DNA from: Pseudomonas purpurea | GTDB lineage: Bacteria; Pseudomonadota; Gammaproteobacteria; Pseudomonadales; Pseudomonadaceae | Direction of reading: 5' to 3' | Length of the DNA: 64,000 nucleotides | NCBI RefSeq assembly: GCF_039908635.1 | Contig: NZ_CP150918.1 | Span: forward strand, 5,658,001 to 5,722,000 | Part shown: positions 9,694 through 18,088 of the stretch, in pieces | Layout: each line of letters starts with the position of its first letter | Position numbering within the stretch: position 1 is the stretch's first letter | Made by a program: the position numbers and the translations under genes | Notes under the pieces: model-generated | What the model was told of the DNA's origin: nothing | The model's database searches: none | What the model saw: the letters and a program-made list of their open reading frames with translations, nothing else

Positions 9694-10279
9694 ACTCATC
9701 ACTCGGGTCTATTCCCAGCAGCAACCCCGCCACTTCCATCACCTCACCCAGCGCCACCGCTGCCGCTTCGGCAGACGGTTGCAACAACAGGTCATCGGCG
9801 TAGCCCATGGCCTGGGCGAACAGTTGTCGTGCCGTGCGTTCGGATGACGCGCAGCGAAACACCCCCGCGACCACGCCACGTTCAATAAGGCCACCCAGCA
9901 TGCCCTGCCACTGGCTGTTGACGACCAGATACGCCGCCGCCAACTCCGCGTCATGCATCGCCTCATCCCAGGCATCCAGCCACAATGCCCAGCCATCGTC
10001 GGCCGAAGCAGGCAGGCAATCGGTCAAAAACCCCAGCAGCGCCTCACGTGGCGCAGCGTCGGCGATCGAGGCACGGGCCTCTTCAAGCTGTTCGTTGGCA
10101 AACCGCACAAAGGCTTCACGGCGCAGTTCTTTCCAGTCGCTGAAGTAGTGATAAACGTGGCTGCGGGACAACCCGGCGTGTTCGGCCAGGTCACGGGTGG
10201 AAACATCGGCGAAACCCTTGCTGCGAAACAACTCCAGGGCGGCGGCGATGATCTGGTCTTTGCGGTCGGTACGCGACAT
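9641..10279 (-). CDS. TetR/AcrR family transcriptional regulator
   Basis: A 212-aa one-component repressor. The N-terminal helix-turn-helix is at residues 25-50 (FADVSTRDLAEHAGLSRSHVYHYF), and the C-terminal all-helical ligand domain is of the kind seen near membrane-transport genes. The ATG at 10279 gives MSRTDRKDQII; a TTG at 10285 is possible. It is divergent from the ABC-type membrane protein at 10394, and the 114-bp gap holds two 16-bp palindromes that are probable operators. The 3' end runs 53 bp into the end of yifB. The ligand is unknown. Confidence 0.9.
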   Translation of the reverse strand: MSRTDRKDQIIAAALELFRSKGFADVSTRDLAEHAGLSRSHVYHYFSDWKELRREAFVRFANEQLEEARASIADAAPREALLGFLTDCLPASADDGWALWLDAWDEAMHDAELAAAYLVVNSQWQGMLGGLIERGVVAGVFRCASSERTARQLFAQAMGYADDLLLQPSAEAAAVALGEVMEVAGLLLGIDPSDEFMRLSAGTATLPPDALD

Positions 10280-10324
10280 GGACAAATTACCTCTCAGCGC
10301 CCACAGATGGATGGCGCTTGCATT

Positions 10325-10362
10325 TTGAGCGATCGCTCAAGGATACTTGAGCAGTCGCTCAA
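10325..10362. promoter_or_regulatory. Twin palindromic operators for the TetR regulator
   Basis: TTGAGCGATCGCTCAA (10325-10340) is a perfect palindrome. TTGAGCAGTCGCTCAA (10347-10362) is the same with a broken centre. Their centres are 22 bp apart, two DNA turns, in the middle of the divergent promoter region. Confidence 0.8.
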
Positions 10363-10393
10363 TAGTAGCGTTAATCGTCCATTCGGTGCACTC

Positions 10394-11317
10394 ATGTCAG
10401 CCGTTACCCCGCAAATCCTGATCGATGAAAGCCAGAAAATCGGTCAGCAATCCGCCAGCCAGACCCTCAAGGCCATTGCCAAAGCCTATCCCGGCAAACT
10501 GTTTTTCACCCTCTCGCTGGTGGCGCTGGAGAACGCGCTGCTGCTGGCCTACCCCCTGTTTGCCGGGTTTGCGGTGGACTCGATCATTCGCGGCGATGCC
10601 ACCAGCGCGCTGTTTTACGCCGTGGTGGTGCTGGCGTTCTGGGTCGTTGGGGCCGCACGGCGAGCGGTGGATACCCGGACCTTCACGCGGATTTACGCCG
10701 ACCTCGCGGTGCCGGTGATCCTCAATCAGCGTCTGCAAAACCAGAGCACCTCCACGGCTGCCGCGCGGGTGGTGCTGGCCCGTGAGTTTGTGGACTTCTT
10801 CGAGAAACACGTGCCGACCATCGCCACCGCGCTGGTCTCGATTGTCGGTGCGGCGGTGATGCTGTTGGTGATCGAACCGTGGATCGGCCTCGCCTGCCTC
10901 GGCGCATTGCTGCTGTGCATCACCTTGTTGCCACGCTTCGCCCGACGCAATCAGGAACTGCACGAGCGCCTGAATGATCGGCTGGAGAAAGAGATCGGTC
11001 TGGTGGAAAAAGTCGGCCCCGAGACCTTGCAGCGGCACTACCGCGTGCTGTCGCGGTTGCGCATCGGGTTGTCGGACCGTGAGGCGACGGCGTATCTGTT
11101 TGTTGGTTCGGTGGCGGCGATTTTGTTTGTGATCGCCATCAGCCAATTGGCGCTGTCGCCAGCGGTGAAGGCCGGTCATGTGTACGCGGTGATGACGTAC
11201 TTGTGGACATTCGTCAGCAGCCTCGATGAGGCGCCATCGATGGTGGATCAACTGGCGCGGCTGCGGGATATCGGCAAGCGGGTTGATCCGGGGCTCAGTG
11301 ATCGATCAGCCGAATGA
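10394..11317 (+). CDS. ABC exporter-type six-TM membrane protein without ATPase domain
   Basis: A 307-aa integral membrane protein resembling the transmembrane half of ABC exporters. I see hydrophobic segments at about residues 36-60, 70-95, 150-185 and 235-285, enough for five or six helices. After the last one the protein ends (SMVDQLARLRDIGKRVDPG), with no Walker A, signature or Walker B. No nucleotide-binding gene lies next to it: the LysR-MATE block is elsewhere and a chemoreceptor follows convergently. Stand-alone six-TM proteins of this type are annotated in Pseudomonas, so this is not an obvious truncation. It is controlled, by inference, by the divergent TetR. Confidence 0.8.
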   Translation: MSAVTPQILIDESQKIGQQSASQTLKAIAKAYPGKLFFTLSLVALENALLLAYPLFAGFAVDSIIRGDATSALFYAVVVLAFWVVGAARRAVDTRTFTRIYADLAVPVILNQRLQNQSTSTAAARVVLAREFVDFFEKHVPTIATALVSIVGAAVMLLVIEPWIGLACLGALLLCITLLPRFARRNQELHERLNDRLEKEIGLVEKVGPETLQRHYRVLSRLRIGLSDREATAYLFVGSVAAILFVIAISQLALSPAVKAGHVYAVMTYLWTFVSSLDEAPSMVDQLARLRDIGKRVDPGLSDRSAE

Positions 11318-11321
11318 GATC

Positions 11322-11350
11322 TGTGGCGAGGGCGCTTGCTCCCTCGCCAC
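11322..11350. repeat. Single REP-like hairpin
   Basis: GTGGCGAGGGCGCTTGCTCC followed by CTCGCCAC is a near-perfect inverted repeat between convergent genes, and it may also end transcripts. Confidence 0.65.
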
Positions 11351-11364
11351 AATAAATCTGCGAC

Positions 11365-13341
11365 TCAGCGAAACCGGTCAACCTCTTGGCGCAGCTCTGC
11401 CGCCAGGCTTTCCAGCTCTTTGGCGGTGATCGCCAGGTTCGACACCACTTCACGTTGCTCGCTGTTGGCCAGGGCAATGCTTTGCAGGTTGCTGCTGAGC
11501 AGGGTCGCGGTGCTGCTTTGCTCTTGCGTGGCGGTGGTGATCGCGGCGAACTGCTGGCCGGCCGAGCGGCTTTGCTCGTCGATCTGCGCCAGTGCCGACG
11601 CCACGTTGGCGTTACGTGACAGGCCTTCCTGCATCAACAGGTTGCCCTGCTCCATGGTGCTGATGGCATTGCCGGTTTCCTGCTGAATGCTGCTGATCAT
11701 CACGGAAATTTCGTCGGTCGCCTCACGAGTGCGCGATGCCAAATTGCGCACTTCGTCTGCCACCACCGCAAAACCGCGACCCTGTTCACCGGCCCGGGCG
11801 GCTTCAATTGCGGCGTTCAGCGCCAGTAAATTGGTCTGGTCGGCAATCGCGGTGATCACTCCGACAATCCCGCCGATTTCCTGGGAGCGCTGACCCAAGG
11901 TGTTGATCACACTCGCGGTGCTGTTGAGGGCGCCGGCGATTTGCTCGAGAGACGACGACGCCTCTTCCATCGACGTGCGACCGATCCGCGTTTGCTGGGC
12001 GTTTTCCTGAGCCAGACGCTCGGTGTTGCCCATGTTGTCGGCAATGTTCAGCGACGTGGCGCTGAACTCTTCCACGGCACCGGCCATGCTGGTGATTTCG
12101 CCGGACTGCTGCTCCATGCCGTCATAGGCACCGCCCGACAGACCGGACAATGCCTGCGCACGGCTGTTGACCTCTTCCGAGGCCTTGCGGATGTGCTCGA
12201 CCATGGTCGACAGTGCCTGGCTCATCTGGTTGAAACTGCGGGCCAGTTGACCGATTTCGTCATGGCTCGACACGTTCAGGCGCACGCTCAAATCCCCGGC
12301 ACCCAGCGCCTCGGCCTGCCGTACCAGATCACCGAGTGGCTGCAACTTGCTGCGCAACAGCCAGACTGCCGCGCCAACCGCCAGCAACATCGCCAACAGG
12401 CTGCCAATGGCCAGTTGAATCCCGACGCTCCAGGTCACGGCGCGAATTTCGGTTTTTGGCATGCTCGCCACCACCGACCACGGTCCGCCCTCGAAAGGCA
12501 CGGCCACGCTGTAGAAGTCTTCGGACTTGTCGCTCCAGAACGCGCCTTTGCCCGGTTTTTTGGCCAGGCCGACGAGGGTCGGGATCGCTTGATCCAGCGC
12601 CTGCACACCGGCCGGTGGCACCAGCCATTTGTTTTGCTCATCGAGCAGCGCCAGCGAACCGGTCTGACCGATGCGGAAACGTTTGAGGTTGTCGAACTGG
12701 GCGTTCTGCGCGTCGGTGTAGTCAAAACCGACGAACAACACCGCAATCACCTTACCGCTGCTGTCGCGTACGGGGGTGTACTGAGTCATGTAGGAACGTT
12801 CGAACAACAACGCCCGACCGACATAGCTCTGGCCCTCCATCAGGCGCTGATAGGCCGGGTGCGCGTGGTCGAGCAACGTGCCGATGGCGCGGGTGCCGTC
12901 CTGCTTGGTCAAGGAGGTGCTGACCCGAATGAAGTCCTCGCCGCTGCGCACGAACAACGTGGCGACCCCGGCGGTCATTTGCTTGAACTCATCGACCTTG
13001 TCGAAGTTGTTGTTCAGTACTTCACTGCCCAGGTGCAGGCCCGGCGCCTGCACGCCCGCCACGTTCACGGGTTGATCGGGGTGCACGCTCAAGCCGCTGC
13101 TGAAGCGTTTTTCAAACAGCCCGCTCAAGCGCTGGGTGTTCTCGCGCAAGGTGCCATGAAAGGTATTCAACTGATCGGCCAGCAGGCGCGCTTCACTGGC
13201 CAGGTGCTCTTCGCGGGTGTCGAGGTTGGCGGAGTCCAGTGAGCGCAGGGCAAAAACAGTGCTGCCGCTGATCACGACCGCCAGTATCACGGCGAGGGCT
13301 AAACCAAGCTGCGAGGCGATCCGGGCACGGGGTTGAGGCAT
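11365..13341 (-). CDS. Methyl-accepting chemotaxis protein
   Basis: A 658-aa transducer. It has TM1 at residues 10-30, then a large periplasmic sensor of about 280 residues of the Cache type ([40 protein letters not shown]), TM2 near residue 315, a HAMP domain ([21 protein letters not shown]), and the conserved signalling tip with [19 protein letters not shown]. There is no C-terminal CheR-tethering pentapeptide. The start at 13341 ([13 protein letters not shown]) places the first helix correctly; an upstream ATG at 13449 is unlikely. The ligand is unknown; single large Cache domains of this type often sense organic acids. Confidence 0.93.
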   Translation of the reverse strand: MPQPRARIASQLGLALAVILAVVISGSTVFALRSLDSANLDTREEHLASEARLLADQLNTFHGTLRENTQRLSGLFEKRFSSGLSVHPDQPVNVAGVQAPGLHLGSEVLNNNFDKVDEFKQMTAGVATLFVRSGEDFIRVSTSLTKQDGTRAIGTLLDHAHPAYQRLMEGQSYVGRALLFERSYMTQYTPVRDSSGKVIAVLFVGFDYTDAQNAQFDNLKRFRIGQTGSLALLDEQNKWLVPPAGVQALDQAIPTLVGLAKKPGKGAFWSDKSEDFYSVAVPFEGGPWSVVASMPKTEIRAVTWSVGIQLAIGSLLAMLLAVGAAVWLLRSKLQPLGDLVRQAEALGAGDLSVRLNVSSHDEIGQLARSFNQMSQALSTMVEHIRKASEEVNSRAQALSGLSGGAYDGMEQQSGEITSMAGAVEEFSATSLNIADNMGNTERLAQENAQQTRIGRTSMEEASSSLEQIAGALNSTASVINTLGQRSQEIGGIVGVITAIADQTNLLALNAAIEAARAGEQGRGFAVVADEVRNLASRTREATDEISVMISSIQQETGNAISTMEQGNLLMQEGLSRNANVASALAQIDEQSRSAGQQFAAITTATQEQSSTATLLSSNLQSIALANSEQREVVSNLAITAKELESLAAELRQEVDRFR

Positions 13342-13528
13342 GACGGCTCCTGGCCGAGTGACCGGATCGTCCTGATCGCGTCGCGCACTCAGCAAAATTT
13401 CTAATAGTCGGGGGCGTTGAACCATCCTGAACGGAGGTTCCACTTTCAAGGATTCGGCGCGATGCCTGAATACTTGAGCATTTCACAAGGATATCGCCCG
13501 AGGCCGCCATCGCGGCGGCTTCATCGAT

Positions 13529-14449
13529 TCAGCTCAAGTGCTGAACGTCCGGCAACTCCATGGCCTGGACCTCGCTCTGGAGGAAGTCACCGAGCCTGCG
13601 CAAACGTTCGCCACCGGGGCGGGTTTTCGGCCAGACCAGGTAATAGCTCAAGCCGCTGGCAACCGCTGTCGGCCACGGCAGGCTCAAGCGGCCCTGCGCC
13701 ACATCTTCGGCCACCATCAGCAGGTCGCCCATCGACACACCATAACCCCGCGCGGCGGCAATCATCCCCAGTTCCAGGGTGTCGAACACCTGCCCGCCCT
13801 TGAGCGACACCTGTTCCGATAAGCCCATGCGTTCCAGCCAACTGCGCCAATCACGGCGATCCGGGGTCGGGTGCAACAGTTCGGTGCTGGCCAGCCGCGT
13901 CACATCCCATGGCTGGTCGTTCAGCAGATTGGGTGCACCCACCGGGATCAACTCCTCGGGGAACAGGTAGCTGGCCTCCCAGTCCGGCGCAAAGCTGCCG
14001 TTGCTCAACAGCACGGCGCAGTCGAAAGGCTCGTGGTTGAAGTCCACCGAGTCGACATCCATCCAGGCGCTGGTGAGTTGCACCTCGTTACCCGGCTGCA
14101 AATGCCGGAAGCGACTGAGCCGCGCCAGCAGCCAGCGCATGGTCAGGGTCGACGGGGCTTTCATGCGCAAGATGTCATCTTCGGCGCGCAAGGTATTGCA
14201 GGCACGCTCCAGTGCGCCGAAGCCTTCGCGCACGCCGGGCAGGAGCAACCGTGCCGCATCGGTGAGCTGAAGATTGCGCCCGCTGCGCTGAAACAGCCGA
14301 CAGGCAAAATGCTCTTCGAGTGTACGAATATGCCGACTGACCGCACTTTGGGTAATCGACAGTTCTTCGGCGGCGCGCGTAAACGAACTGTGCCGCGCAG
14401 CGGCTTCGAAGGCACGCAGGGCGTACAAAGGAGGAAGGCGACGAGACAT
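13529..14449 (-). CDS. LysR family transcriptional regulator (GcvA-like)
   Basis: A 306-aa LysR-type regulator. The N-terminal winged HTH (PPLYALRAFEAAARHSSFT, then AEELSITQSAVSRHIRTLEE) is followed by a periplasmic-binding-protein-like effector domain. The opening sequence is that of the GcvA/AmpR-like branch. The start at 14449 puts the HTH at its normal place. It is transcribed divergently from the MATE pump at 14602 with 152 bp between, so it may control that gene, though this is only positional evidence. Confidence 0.92.
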   Translation of the reverse strand: MSRRLPPLYALRAFEAAARHSSFTRAAEELSITQSAVSRHIRTLEEHFACRLFQRSGRNLQLTDAARLLLPGVREGFGALERACNTLRAEDDILRMKAPSTLTMRWLLARLSRFRHLQPGNEVQLTSAWMDVDSVDFNHEPFDCAVLLSNGSFAPDWEASYLFPEELIPVGAPNLLNDQPWDVTRLASTELLHPTPDRRDWRSWLERMGLSEQVSLKGGQVFDTLELGMIAAARGYGVSMGDLLMVAEDVAQGRLSLPWPTAVASGLSYYLVWPKTRPGGERLRRLGDFLQSEVQAMELPDVQHLS

Positions 14450-14601
14450 ACGGAAATCTCCTATAGCGCAATGCCAACAACGTATCAGAAACTTCCAAGC
14501 ATGAGTTTTAGTCATGCAACCAATCTTTTTTATCCCTTTGTGCAATCCCGGCAGAGCGCCGAGAATCGCCCCTTCCCCGTCCCTGTGAAAAAACGAGTGT
14601 G

Positions 14602-16005
14602 ATGATCATGCAGCATCCAGCGCGTACCGAACTCTGGGCCATCCTGCGGCTGGCCGGGCCGCTGATCGCCTCGCAGTTGGCGCACATGCTGATGGTGCTC
14701 ACTGACACCTTGATGATGGCCAAACTCAGCCCGGAGGCGCTGGCCGGTGGCGGTCTTGGCGCCGCGACTTACTCGTTCGTGTCGATTTTTTGCATCGGTG
14801 TGATCGCGGCGGTCGGCACGCTGGTGGCGATCCGTCAGGGTGCCGGCGACATCGAAGGCGCCGCCCGCCTGACGCAAGCAGGGCTGTGGCTGGCGTGGCT
14901 GATGGCGCTGGTGGCCGGCCTGTTGCTGTGGAACCTCAAACCGGTGTTGCTGCTGTTCGGCCAAACCGAAACCAACGTGCAGGCGGCCGGCCAGTTCCTG
15001 CTGATTCTGCCGTTCGCCCTGCCCGGCTACCTGAGTTTCATGGCCCTGCGCGGCTTTACCAGCGCCATCGGCCGGGCGACTCCGGTGATGGTCATCAGCC
15101 TTGTCGGGACCGTGGCCAACTTCCTGCTCAACTATGCGCTGATCACCGGCATGTTCGGCCTGCCAAAAATGGGCCTGGTGGGGATTGGCCTGGTCACGGC
15201 CATCGTCGCCAACTGCATGGCGCTGGGCCTGGCCTGGCACATTCGCCGGCACCCGGCCTACGACGCCTATCCACTGCGCAAAGGCCTGTCGCGGCCCAAC
15301 CGCCAGTACCTGCGGGAGTTGTGGCGCCTGGGCCTGCCGATTGGCGGCACCTATGCGGTGGAAGTCGGGTTGTTCGCCTTTGCCGCGCTGTGCATGGGCA
15401 CCATGGGCAGCACGCAATTAGCGGCGCACCAGATCGCCCTGCAAATCGTCTCGGTGGCGTTCATGATTCCGGCCGGGCTTTCCTATGCGATCACCATGCG
15501 CATCGGCCAGCATTACGGCGCCGGGCAACTGCTCGATGCACGGCTGGCCGGGCGTGTGGGGATTGCCTTTGGTGGCGCGGCGATGCTCGGGTTCGCGATG
15601 GTCTTCTGGCTTCTACCCAACCAACTGGTGGGGCTGTTCCTGGACCACAATGATCCGGCGTTCCGCGAGGTCATTGAGTTGGCCGTGAGCCTGCTGATGG
15701 TCGCGGCGTGGTTCGAGTTTTTCGACGGCACCCAGACTATCGCCATGGGTTGCATTCGCGGGCTGAAAGACGCGAAGACCACGTTCCTGGTCGGCCTCGG
15801 TTGCTACTGGCTGATCGGCGCACCCGCCGCGTGGTGGATGGCCTTCCACCTCAACTGGGGACCGACCGGCGTCTGGTGGGGCCTGGCCCTGGGGCTGGCG
15901 TGTGCGGCGGTGAGCCTGACACTGGCGTTTGAGTGGAAGGTGAAGCGGATGATCAAGCGTGAGCCGACGGCGCAAGCCGGTTTTCAGATGACCCAGCCTG
16001 ATTGA
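14602..16005 (+). CDS. MATE family multidrug efflux transporter (NorM/PmpM-like)
   Basis: A 467-aa inner-membrane antiporter with 12 predicted helices in two homologous halves. The N-terminal half begins ILRLAGPLIASQLAHMLMVL with the LTDTLMMAKLSPEALAGGG signature; the second half contains GLPIGGTYAVEVGLFAFAA. The NorM/PmpM branch exports cationic drugs and dyes using Na+ or H+. ATGs at 14602 and 14608 are both possible, as is a GTG at 14599. The divergent LysR gene may regulate it. It ends at a REP pair, so it is probably monocistronic. Confidence 0.93.
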   Translation: MIMQHPARTELWAILRLAGPLIASQLAHMLMVLTDTLMMAKLSPEALAGGGLGAATYSFVSIFCIGVIAAVGTLVAIRQGAGDIEGAARLTQAGLWLAWLMALVAGLLLWNLKPVLLLFGQTETNVQAAGQFLLILPFALPGYLSFMALRGFTSAIGRATPVMVISLVGTVANFLLNYALITGMFGLPKMGLVGIGLVTAIVANCMALGLAWHIRRHPAYDAYPLRKGLSRPNRQYLRELWRLGLPIGGTYAVEVGLFAFAALCMGTMGSTQLAAHQIALQIVSVAFMIPAGLSYAITMRIGQHYGAGQLLDARLAGRVGIAFGGAAMLGFAMVFWLLPNQLVGLFLDHNDPAFREVIELAVSLLMVAAWFEFFDGTQTIAMGCIRGLKDAKTTFLVGLGCYWLIGAPAAWWMAFHLNWGPTGVWWGLALGLACAAVSLTLAFEWKVKRMIKREPTAQAGFQMTQPD

Positions 16006-16010
16006 TGAAC

Positions 16011-16136
16011 CTGTGGGAGCGAGCCTTGTGTGGCGAGGGAGCTTGCTCCCGCTCGGCTGCGAAGCAGTCGCAAAAATTCTGGGGCAGCTCCGCGACCCAA
16101 CGGGAGCAAGCTCCCTCGCCACACAAGCCCGCTCCC
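16011..16136. repeat. REP pair, GAGGGAGCTTGCTCCC class
   Basis: Two inverted copies: TGTGGCGAGGGAGCTTGCTCC near 16029-16048 and GGGAGCAAGCTCCCTCGCCAC near 16101-16121, with GC-rich stems between (GGCTGCGAAGCAGTCGC). Confidence 0.8.
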
Positions 16137-16150
16137 CTATTTGATTGTGG

Positions 16151-17824
16151 TTAGTTCACGACTTCCAGCAGCGGCTGTTGGCTGGAACCAAACGTCAAAT
16201 ACTCAACCAGCTCCGCCAACGGCAACGGTTTGCTGATCAGGTAACCCTGCACCTGATCGCAACCATAGCCCCTGAGCAAATCCAGCTGCTCCGGTGTCTC
16301 GACGCCCTCGGCGACCACTTCCAGGTTCAGGTTGTGGGCCAGGTTGATCATCGCGTGCACCAGTTTGCGGTTCTCTTCACGCTGCTCCATGCCACCGACA
16401 AAACTCTTGTCGATCTTCAGCAAGGCAATCGGCAGGCTGTTGAGGTGCACAAAGGATGAAAAGCCGGTGCCGAAATCGTCCAGCGAAAACCGCACGCCCA
16501 AGCGGCCCAGCGCATCCATGGTCTGCTTGACCAGGTCACTGCGACGCATCACGGCGGTTTCGGTCAATTCGAACTCCAGCCACTGCGCTTCAACGCCGCG
16601 CTCGGCAATCAGCCGACTCAGGGTCGAGAGCAACTGACTGTCCTGGAACTGGCGGAACGACAGGTTCACCGCCATGTGCAGCGGCGGCAGGCCACGTTCA
16701 CGCAGCGCCTGCATGTCGCGCAGGGCTCGGGAAATCACCCAGTAACCCAGCGGCACAATCAAACCGCTCTGCTCGGCCAGCGGCACAAACTCGCTGGGCG
16801 GTAACAAACCGCGTTCACCATGGCGCCAGCGCACCAGCGCTTCGAGGCCGACGATTTGCCCATCGTGCAGGTTCAGGCGCGGCTGGTAATGCAGCTCCAG
16901 CTCATCGCGGCGCAACGCCCGGCGCAACTCGCTTTCGAGATCGGCGAGGCTGCGGGCGTTGCGGTTGATGCGTTCATTGAAGATGTGAAAAGTGCAGCCC
17001 TGCGTGCTTTTGGCTTGCTGCATCGCGATGTGCGCATGCCACATCAGCGGGTCGGCACCAGCCTGGGCGCGAGCGTGAGCAATGCCCAGGCTGCAACCGA
17101 TCAACAGGCTTTCGCCGTCGACCCAGTAAGGTTCGGCCATGGCCTCGGTGATGCGTTCGGCCATCCATTCGGCGCGTTGCGGGGCGCGGCGGGTGTCGAT
17201 CAGCAAGGCAAACTCATCGCTGCCCAGGCGCGCCAGTTGATCGCCGGCCTCCAGCTGGCTCTTGAGCCGCGAGACCACTTGCAGGATCAGCCGGTCGCCG
17301 GCCTGGTGACCCAGGGCGTCGTTGGCGTGGCGAAAGTTATCGAGGTCGAGGTGCCCGAGTGCCAGGCCGCGCCCTTCGTTCTCCGCCAGGCGCGCTGCCA
17401 GCAGGGTCTGGAAACCCTGGCGGTTGGCGATGCCGGTGAGCGGGTCCTGTTCGGCCAGGCGCTGCAAGGTGTTTTCCAGTACGCCGCGCTCGCGCACGTG
17501 GCGCAGGCACCGACGCAATGTGTCCACATCCAATGCATCGCGTACCAACCAGTCGCTGACACCGTCCGGTGGCGTAGCGGGTTCGTGATCGAGCAACAAT
17601 ACCGTTGGCAGGCTGCAACGGCCGGGGTCTGGCTGGAGTGTCGGAATGGTCAGCAAAACCGCGCTGCGGTTGTCCGTAAACAGACTGCTGACCGACTCCC
17701 AGGTCGGCGCACTGATCAACACGGCCGAGCTCCCCATTGGAGCCAGACACTCGCGCAACAACGCTGCCCACGCTGGCTCTTCGGCCAGTAGCAGCAAACG
17801 CAAGGGTTCGACAGGCGTAGACAA
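16151..17824 (-). CDS. ProE-like EAL/GGDEF cyclic-di-GMP phosphodiesterase
   Basis: A 557-aa protein with three parts: a degenerate receiver-like N terminus (residues 1-110, lacking the phospho-acceptor pattern), a GGDEF domain (about 120-275) whose active-site loop reads RLGSDEF instead of GGDEF and lacks the RxxD inhibitory site, and an EAL domain (about 295-540). EAL motifs are intact: LEALVRW, the SLDDFGTGFSSF loop and EVVAEGVET. It should therefore degrade c-di-GMP rather than make it. Position between the MATE gene and rep matches PA5295 (ProE) of P. aeruginosa, a reported active phosphodiesterase affecting exopolysaccharide; this link is from memory. Confidence 0.87.
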   Translation of the reverse strand: MSTPVEPLRLLLLAEEPAWAALLRECLAPMGSSAVLISAPTWESVSSLFTDNRSAVLLTIPTLQPDPGRCSLPTVLLLDHEPATPPDGVSDWLVRDALDVDTLRRCLRHVRERGVLENTLQRLAEQDPLTGIANRQGFQTLLAARLAENEGRGLALGHLDLDNFRHANDALGHQAGDRLILQVVSRLKSQLEAGDQLARLGSDEFALLIDTRRAPQRAEWMAERITEAMAEPYWVDGESLLIGCSLGIAHARAQAGADPLMWHAHIAMQQAKSTQGCTFHIFNERINRNARSLADLESELRRALRRDELELHYQPRLNLHDGQIVGLEALVRWRHGERGLLPPSEFVPLAEQSGLIVPLGYWVISRALRDMQALRERGLPPLHMAVNLSFRQFQDSQLLSTLSRLIAERGVEAQWLEFELTETAVMRRSDLVKQTMDALGRLGVRFSLDDFGTGFSSFVHLNSLPIALLKIDKSFVGGMEQREENRKLVHAMINLAHNLNLEVVAEGVETPEQLDLLRGYGCDQVQGYLISKPLPLAELVEYLTFGSSQQPLLEVVN

Positions 17825-18088
17825 GCTAGCTCCCTAGACTCTGCAAAGATGTTGGCGGCGGGCATTATGACGCGCTGATAGACAATGACAAATGCTATTG
17901 ATTATCAAACGCTATGTTGTACCGCTCTAAATCGAACATTAAGACGCAAATTCACCCCGCATCCTGCGGGAAAGTATCAAAACCGGCAAATTTAGATCGC
18001 GTGCTGCGTCACAAGTCGGAGAAGGCAGCAGAATCCGTCCAGCCTGTTAAAATGCCCGCCCTTTTCGCAAACGACTTCCTATTTTCGT

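Noticed and set aside
10394..11317. Reading the ABC-type membrane protein as a frameshift-truncated full exporter
   Set aside because: No Walker or signature motif is found in any frame of the 47 bp before the convergent chemoreceptor or beyond, and the C terminus looks natural.
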